The position numbers and the translations under genes are program-made. From Erpobdella octoculata (taxonomy: Eukaryota > Annelida > Clitellata > Hirudinida > Erpobdellidae), in contig OZ022245.1 in NCBI GenBank assembly GCA_963978895.1, positions 611,001-675,000 of the forward strand: 64,000 bases of DNA. Direction: 5' to 3'. This document shows, piece by piece, positions 54,001-63,000 of this stretch (its first letter is position 1; each line of letters begins with the position of its first letter). The notes under the pieces are model-generated. The model did no database searches. It was given only the letters and a program-made list of their open reading frames with translations, and was not told where the DNA came from.

Positions 54001-57000
54001 ACGTCAAAACCATCGTCGTTCTAATCGAACCAATGAACACAGACGAATCCGTGAAAATTGAAAAGTTCCAGATCTGGACTTGTGCAACAGGTGTGTAGAA
54101 AAGTTATTTGTTTGGAGTAATTTCAACTCTGTCATCAATAGTTTTTGCGATTTGTTTTTCTTTTCTGTGATATGCACTTTCCATTTTCTTTATAAAAGGT
54201 CCTGTAGCCACTGCTACCAGGCATATTCCAGTAACCACTGCCAAGCCGTTTGTCACACGTCTTACAAGTAGATACCAATTTCTCATTTTTTTTAATGGCT
54301 AACAATGACAAAATCTAATCCTGATTTCTCTACTATACTCAGGCGAAACCGTACCAAGCAAGTGTCAGACTGTTGAATTACTGAACGAGTCCGATGTAAA
54401 ACAAGAAATTTCGCCGCAACCGTCTACGACAACGTCGTCTTCTGCTTTCCAACTACCGGCTACAGATGCCGCCACAATTACTATCACTTCTTCGAAGCCC
54501 AGAACCGTTGTAAGTCTGCAGTTTTCAGCTCCCAATGCCGTCGAAACCAAACTAACATTCTACGATGCCGACGAAGTTCAAATCGACCAGGCGTTCTTGG
54601 ATTCTGGCTCAAACGTTAGTTTTTTTATTTCCACTTTAATTTCCTTTAGAAAATGAAATCTCAAAACTGTCAAGTACATGTGTTGTTTCAATTCAGAGCA
54701 AGCAAGTTTTTAAGCGAAGAGTTGGAAACGTTTCCAAGATTAAGCTCGAAATCGCCATGAGCGACGACAAATCCCCAACAGAAATTGCTGATTTTTCAAT
54801 CGAAACTTGTGCTGAAACAGGTAACAATTGCTCGTCAATATTAGCCAAAACAAATTTAATTTTTGACTAAGATATGATTTCATTTCATCAAGTCGCTCCT
54901 ACGACACACGTTCCAGGCACTCCGTCAACAACGGCGGAAGGACCAGGACCAGGCCAACTTGGACAACTCAGTACATCAAGTGAGCTTAACTACGCTGCCA
55001 TCTTATAAAAATACGGAATTTCTTATTTTATTAACAAGTGTTGTGAACCGACCACAGCTACACCTAGAATAACGCGATGCCTACTCGATGAACTAGTACA
55101 AAAGCAGGACACTCAAACGACACTTCTTCCGACACCTGAAGAGGAAAATGGACTGAGAGAAATTAAATTTCAACCTGGATCAGAAAATCCCCAAATTACA
55201 GTCACCTCCGCTCAGCCGGTGGACGTCATGCGAGTCCAGTTCAAAGCCGAAAACGTCAAAGAAGTTACAATCGAATATAGAGATTCTGCAAACGAACTAG
55301 TCACCAGAGACAAAGTTCAGGCCAGGAAAGATGTTAGTTCATCTCGTTAGAAATTTTTTCAATATATAAATTTAATCAATATAACTATCTTATTCAGAAT
55401 GTTGACTCTCAAATCGATTACCCCAACGTCAAAACCATCGTCGTTCTAATCGAACCAATGAACACAGACGAATCCGTGAAAATTGAAAAGTTCCAGATCT
55501 GGACTTGTGCAACAGGTGTGTAGAAAAGTTATTTGTTTGGAGTAATTTCAACTCTGTCATCAATAGTTTTTGCGATTTGTTTTTCTTTTCTGTGATATGC
55601 ACTTTCCATTTTCTTTATAAAAGGTCCTGTAGCCACTGCTACCAGGCATATTCCAGTAACCACTGCCAAGCCGTTTGTCACACGTCTTACAAGTAGATAC
55701 CAATTTCTCATTTTTTTTAATGGCTAACAATGACAAAATCTAATCCTGATTTCTCTACTATACTCAGGCGAAACCGTACCAAGCAAGTGTCAGACTGTTG
55801 AATTACTGAACGAGTCCGATGTAAAACAAGAAATTTCGCCGCAACCGTCTACGACAACGTCGTCTTCTGCTTTCCAACTACCGGCTACAGATGCCGCCAC
55901 AATTACTATCACTTCTTCGAAGCCCAGAACCGTTGTAAGTCTGCAGTTTTCAGCTCCCAATGCCGTCGAAACCAAACTAACATTCTACGATGCCGACGAA
56001 GTTCAAATCGACCAGGCGTTCTTGGATTCTGGCTCAAACGTTAGTTTTTTTATTTCCACTTTAATTTCCTTTAGAAAATGAAATCTCAAAACTGTCAAGT
56101 ACATGTGTTGTTTCAATTCAGAGCAAGCAAGTTTTTAAGCGAAGAGTTGGAAACGTTTCCAAGATTAAGCTCGAAATCGCCATGAGCGACGACAAATCCC
56201 CAACAGAAATTGCTGATTTTTCAATCGAAACTTGTGCTGAAACAGGTAACAATTGCTCGTCAATATTAGCCAAAACAAATTTAATTTTTGACTAAGATAT
56301 GATTTCATTTCATCAAGTCGCTCCTACGACACACGTTCCAGGCACTCCGTCAACAACGGCGGAAGGACCAGGACCAGGCCAACTTGGACAACTCAGTACA
56401 TCAAGTGAGCTTAACTACGCTGCCATCTTATAAAAATACGGAATTTCTTATTTTATTAACAAGTGTTGTGAACCGACCACAGCTACACCTAGAATAACGC
56501 GATGCCTACTCGATGAACTAGTACAAAAGCAGGACACTCAAACGACACTTCTTCCGACACCTGAAGAGGAAAATGGACTGAGAGAAATTAAATTTCAACC
56601 TGGATCAGAAAATCCCCAAATTACAGTCACCTCCGCTCAGCCGGTGGACGTCATGCGAGTCCAGTTCAAAGCCGAAAACGTCAAAGAAGTTACAATCGAA
56701 TATAGAGATTCTGCAAACGAACTAGTCACCAGAGACAAAGTTCAGGCCAGGAAAGATGTTAGTTCATCTCGTTAGAAATTTTTTCAATATATAAATTTAA
56801 TCAATATAACTATCTTATTCAGAATGTTGACTCTCAAATCGATTACCCCAACGTCAAAACCATCGTCGTTCTAATCGAACCAATGAACACAGACGAATCC
56901 GTGAAAATTGAAAAGTTCCAGATCTGGACTTGTGCAACAGGTGTGTAGAAAAGTTATTTGTTTGGAGTAATTTCAACTCTGTCATCAATAGTTTTTGCGA

Positions 57001-60000
57001 TTTGTTTTTCTTTTCTGTGATATGCACTTTCCATTTTCTTTATAAAAGGTCCTGTAGCCACTGCTACCAGGCATATTCCAGTAACCACTGCCAAGCCGTT
57101 TGTCACACGTCTTACAAGTAGATACCAATTTCTCATTTTTTTTAATGGCTAACAATGACAAAATCTAATCCTGATTTCTCTACTATACTCAGGCGAAACC
57201 GTACCAAGCAAGTGTCAGACTGTTGAATTACTGAACGAGTCCGATGTAAAACAAGAAATTTCGCCGCAACCGTCTACGACAACGTCGTCTTCTGCTTTCC
57301 AACTACCGGCTACAGATGCCGCCACAATTACTATCACTTCTTCGAAGCCCAGAACCGTTGTAAGTCTGCAGTTTTCAGCTCCCAATGCCGTCGAAACCAA
57401 ACTAACATTCTACGATGCCGACGAAGTTCAAATCGACCAGGCGTTCTTGGATTCTGGCTCAAACGTTAGTTTTTTTATTTCCACTTTAATTTCCTTTAGA
57501 AAATGAAATCTCAAAACTGTCAAGTACATGTGTTGTTTCAATTCAGAGCAAGCAAGTTTTTAAGCGAAGAGTTGGAAACGTTTCCAAGATTAAGCTCGAA
57601 ATCGCCATGAGCGACGACAAATCTCCAACTGAAATTGCTGATTTTTCAATCGAAACTTGTGCTGAAGCAGGTAACTATTGCTCGTCAATATTACCAAAAA
57701 CAAATTTAATTTTTGACTAAGATATGATTTTATTTCATCAAGTCGCTCCTACGACACACGTTCCAGGCACTCCGTCTACAACGGCGGAAGGACCAGGACC
57801 AGGCCAACTTGGACAACTCAGTACATCAAGTGAGCTTAACTACGCTGCCATCTTATAAAAATACGGAATTTCTTATTTTATTAACAAGTGTTGTGAACCG
57901 ACCACAGCTACACCTAGAATAACGCGATGCCAACTCGATGAACTAGTACAAAAGCAGGACACTCAAACGACACTTCTTCCGACACCTGAAGAGGAAAATG
58001 GACTGAGAGAAATTAAATTTCAACCTGGATCAGAAAATCCCCAAATTACAGTCACCTCCGCTCAGCCGGTGGACGTCATGCGAGTCCAGTTCAAAGCCGA
58101 AAACGTCAAAGAAGTTACAATCGAATATAGAGATTCTGCAAACGAACTAGTCACCAGAGACAAAGTTCAGGCCAGGAAAGATGTTAGTTCATCTCGTTAG
58201 AAATTTTTTCAATATATAAATTTAATCAATATAACTATCTTATTCAGAATGTTGACTCTCAAATCGATTACCCCAACGTCAAAACCATCGTCGTTCTAAT
58301 CGAACCAATGAACACAGACGAATCCGTGAAAATTGAAAAGTTCCAGATCTGGACTTGTGCAACAGGTGTGTAGAAAAGTTATTTGTTTGGAGTAATTTCA
58401 ACTCTGTCATCAATAGTTTTTGCGATTTGTTTTTCTTTTCTGTGATATGCACTTTCCATTTTCTTTATAAAAGGTCCTGTAGCCACTGCTACCAGGCATA
58501 TTCCAGTAACCACTGCCAAGCCGTTTGTCACACGTCTTACAAGTAGATACCAATTTCTCATTTTTTTTAATGGCTAACAATGACAAAATCTAATCCTGAT
58601 TTCTCTACTATACTCAGGCGAAACCGTACCAAGCAAGTGTCAGACTGTTGAATTACTGAACGAGTCCGATGTAAAACAAGAAATTTCGCCGCAACCGTCT
58701 ACGACAACGTCGTCTTCTGCTTTCCAACTACCGGCTACAGATGCCGCCACAATTACTATCACTTCTTCGAAGCCCAGAACCGTTGTAAGTCTGCAGTTTT
58801 CAGCTCCCAATGCCGTCGAAACCAAACTAACATTCTACGATGCCGACGAAGTTCAAATCGACCAGGCGTTCTTGGATTCTGGCTCAAACGTTAGTTTTTT
58901 TTATTTCCACTTTAATTTCCTTTAGAAAATGAAATCTCAAAACTGTCAAGTACATGTGTTGTTTCAATTCAGAGCAAGCAAGTTTTTAAGCGAAGAGTTG
59001 GAAACGTTTCCAAGATTAAGCTCGAAATCGCCATGAGCGACGACAAATCTCCAACTGAAATTGCTGATTTTTCAATCGAAACTTGTGCTGAAGCAGGTAA
59101 CTATTGCTCGTCAATATTACCAAAAACAAATTTAATTTTTGACTAAGATATGATTTTATTTCATCAAGTCGCTCCTACGACACACGTTCCAGGCACTCCG
59201 TCTACAACGGCGGAAGGACCAGGACCAGGCCAACTTGGACAACTCAGTACATCAAGTGAGCTTAACTACGCTGCCATCTTATAAAAATACGGAATTTCTT
59301 ATTTTATTAACAAGTGTTGTGAACCGACCACAGCTACACCTAGAATAACGCGATGCCAACTCGATGAACTAGTACAAAAGCAGGACACTCAAACGACACT
59401 TCTTCCGACACCTGAAGAGGAAAATGGACTGAGAGAAATTAAATTTCAACCTGGATCAGAAAATCCCCAAATTACAGTCACCTCCGCTCAGCCGGTGGAC
59501 GTCATGCGAGTCCAGTTCAAAGCCGAAAACGTCAAAGAAGTTACAATCGAATATAGAGATTCTGCAAACGAACTAGTCACCAGAGACAAAGTTCAGGCCA
59601 GGAAAAATGTTAGTTCATCTCGTTAGAAATTTTTTCAATATATAAATTTAATCAATATAACTATCTTATTCAGAATGTTGACTCTCAAATCGATTACCCC
59701 AACGTCAAAACCATCGTCGTTCTAATCGAACCAATGAACACAGACGAATCCGTGAAAATTGAAAAGTTCCAGATCTGGACTTGTGCAACAGGTGTGTAGA
59801 AAAGTTATTTGTTTGGAGTAATTTCAACTCTGTCATCAATAGTTTTTGCGATTTGTTTTTCTTTTCTGTGATATGCACTTTCCATTTTCTTTATAAAAGG
59901 TCCTGTAGCCACTGCTACCAGGCATATTCCAGTAACCACTGCCAAGCCGTTTGTCACACGTCTTACAAGTAGATACCAATTTCTCATTTTTTTTAATGGC

Positions 60001-63000
60001 TAACAATGACAAAATCTAATCCTGATTTCTCTACTATACTCAGGCGAAACCGTACCAAGCAAGTGTCAGACTGTTGAATTACTGAACGAGTCCGATGTAA
60101 AACAAGAAATTTCGCCGCAACCGTCTACGACAACGTCGTCTTCTGCTTTCCAACTACCGGCTACAGATGCCGCCACAATTACTATCACTTCTTCGAAGCC
60201 CAGAACCGTTGTAAGTCTGCAGTTTTCAGCTCCCAATGCCGTCGAAACCAAACTAACATTCTACGATGCCGACGAAGTTCAAATCGACCAGGCGTTCTTG
60301 GATTCTGGCTCAAACGTTAGTTTTTTTATTTCCACTTTAATTTCCTTTAGAAAATGAAATCTCAAAACTGTCAAGTACATGTGTTGTTTCAATTCAGAGC
60401 AAGCAAGTTTTTAAGCGAAGAGTTGGAAACGTTTCCAAGATTAAGCTCGAAATCGCCATGAGCGACGACAAATCCCCAACAGAAATTGCTGATTTTTCAA
60501 TCGAAACTTGTGCTGAAACAGGTAACAATTGCTCGTCAATATTAGCCAAAACAAATTTAATTTTTGACTAAGATATGATTTCATTTCATCAAGTCGCTCC
60601 TACGACACACGTTCCAGGCACTCCGTCAACAACGGCGGAAGGACCAGGACCAGGCCAACTTGGACAACTCAGTACATCAAGTGAGCTTAACTACGCTGCC
60701 ATCTTATAAAAATACGGAATTTCTTATTTTATTAACAAGTGTTGTGAACCGACCACAGCTACACCTAGAATAACGCGATGCCTACTCGATGAACTAGTAC
60801 AAAAGCAGGACACTCAAACGACACTTCTTCCGACACCTGAAGAGGAAAATGGACTGAGAGAAATTAAATTTCAACCTGGATCAGAAAATCCCCAAATTAC
60901 AGTCACCTCCGCTCAGCCGGTGGACGTCATGCGAGTCCAGTTCAAAGCCGAAAACGTCAAAGAAGTTACAATCGAATATAGAGATTCTGCAAACGAACTA
61001 GTCACCAGAGACAAAGTTCAGGCCAGGAAAGATGTTAGTTCATCTCGTTAGAAATTTTTTCAATATATAAATTTAATCAATATAACTATCTTATTCAGAA
61101 TGTTGACTCTCAAATCGATTACCCCAACGTCAAAACCATCGTCGTTCTAATCGAACCAATGAACACAGACGAATCCGTGAAAATTGAAAAGTTCCAGATC
61201 TGGACTTGTGCAACAGGTGTGTAGAAAAGTTATTTGTTTGGAGTAATTTCAACTCTGTCATCAATAGTTTTTGCGATTTGTTTTTCTTTTCTGTGATATG
61301 CACTTTCCATTTTCTTTATAAAAGGTCCTGTAGCCACTGCTACCAGGCATATTCCAGTAACCACTGCCAAGCCGTTTGTCACACGTCTTACAAGTAGATA
61401 CCAATTTCTCATTTTTTTTAATGGCTAACAATGACAAAATCTAATCCTGATTTCTCTACTATACTCAGGCGAAACCGTACCAAGCAAGTGTCAGACTGTT
61501 GAATTACTGAACGAGTCCGATGTAAAACAAGAAATTTCGCCGCAACCGTCTACGACAACGTCGTCTTCTGCTTTCCAACTACCGGCTACAGATGCCGCCA
61601 CAATTACTATCACTTCTTCGAAGCCCAGAACCGTTGTAAGTCTGCAGTTTTCAGCTCCCAATGCCGTCGAAACCAAACTAACATTCTACGATGCCGACGA
61701 AGTTCAAATCGACCAGGCGTTCTTGGATTCTGGCTCAAACGTTAGTTTTTTTTATTTCCACTTTAATTTCCTTTAGAAAATGAAATCTCAAAACTGTCAA
61801 GTACATGTGTTGTTTCAATTCAGAGCAAGCAAGTTTTTAAGCGAAGAGTTGGAAACGTTTCCAAGATTAAGCTCGAAATCGCCATGAGCGACGACAAATC
61901 TCCAACTGAAATTGCTGATTTTTCAATCGAAACTTGTGCTGAAGCAGGTAACTATTGCTCGTCAATATTACCAAAAACAAATTTAATTTTTGACTAAGAT
62001 ATGATTTTATTTCATCAAGTCGCTCCTACGACACACGTTCCAGGCACTCCGTCTACAACGGCGGAAGGACCAGGACCAGGCCAACTTGGACAACTCAGTA
62101 CATCAAGTGAGCTTAACTACGCTGCCATCTTATAAAAATACGGAATTTCTTATTTTATTAACAAGTGTTGTGAACCGACCACAGCTACACCTAGAATAAC
62201 GCGATGCCAACTCGATGAACTAGTACAAAAGCAGGACACTCAAACGACACTTCTTCCGACACCTGAAGAGGAAAATGGACTGAGAGAAATTAAATTTCAA
62301 CCTGGATCAGAAAATCCCCAAATTACAGTCACCTCCGCTCAGCCGGTGGACGTCATGCGAGTCCAGTTCAAAGCCGAAAACGTCAAAGAAGTTACAATCG
62401 AATATAGAGATTCTGCAAACGAACTAGTCACCAGAGACAAAGTTCAGGCCAGGAAAGATGTTAGTTCATCTCGTTAGAAATTTTTTCAATATATAAATTT
62501 AATCAATATAACTATCTTATTCAGAATGTTGACTCTCAAATCGATTACCCCAACGTCAAAACCATCGTCGTTCTAATCGAACCAATGAACACAGACGAAT
62601 CCGTGAAAATTGAAAAGTTCCAGATCTGGACTTGTGCAACAGGTGTGTAGAAAAGTTATTTGTTTGGAGTAATTTCAACTCTGTCATCAATAGTTTTTGC
62701 GATTTGTTTTTCTTTTCTGTGATATGCACTTTCCATTTTCTTTATAAAAGGTCCTGTAGCCACTGCTACCAGGCATATTCCAGTAACCACTGCCAAGCCG
62801 TTTGTCACACGTCTTACAAGTAGATACCAATTTCTCATTTTTTTTAATGGCTAACAATGACAAAATCTAATCCTGATTTCTCTACTATACTCAGGCGAAA
62901 CCGTACCAAGCAAGTGTCAGACTGTTGAATTACTGAACGAGTCCGATGTAAAACAAGAAATTTCGCCGCAACCGTCTACGACAACGTCGTCTTCTGCTTT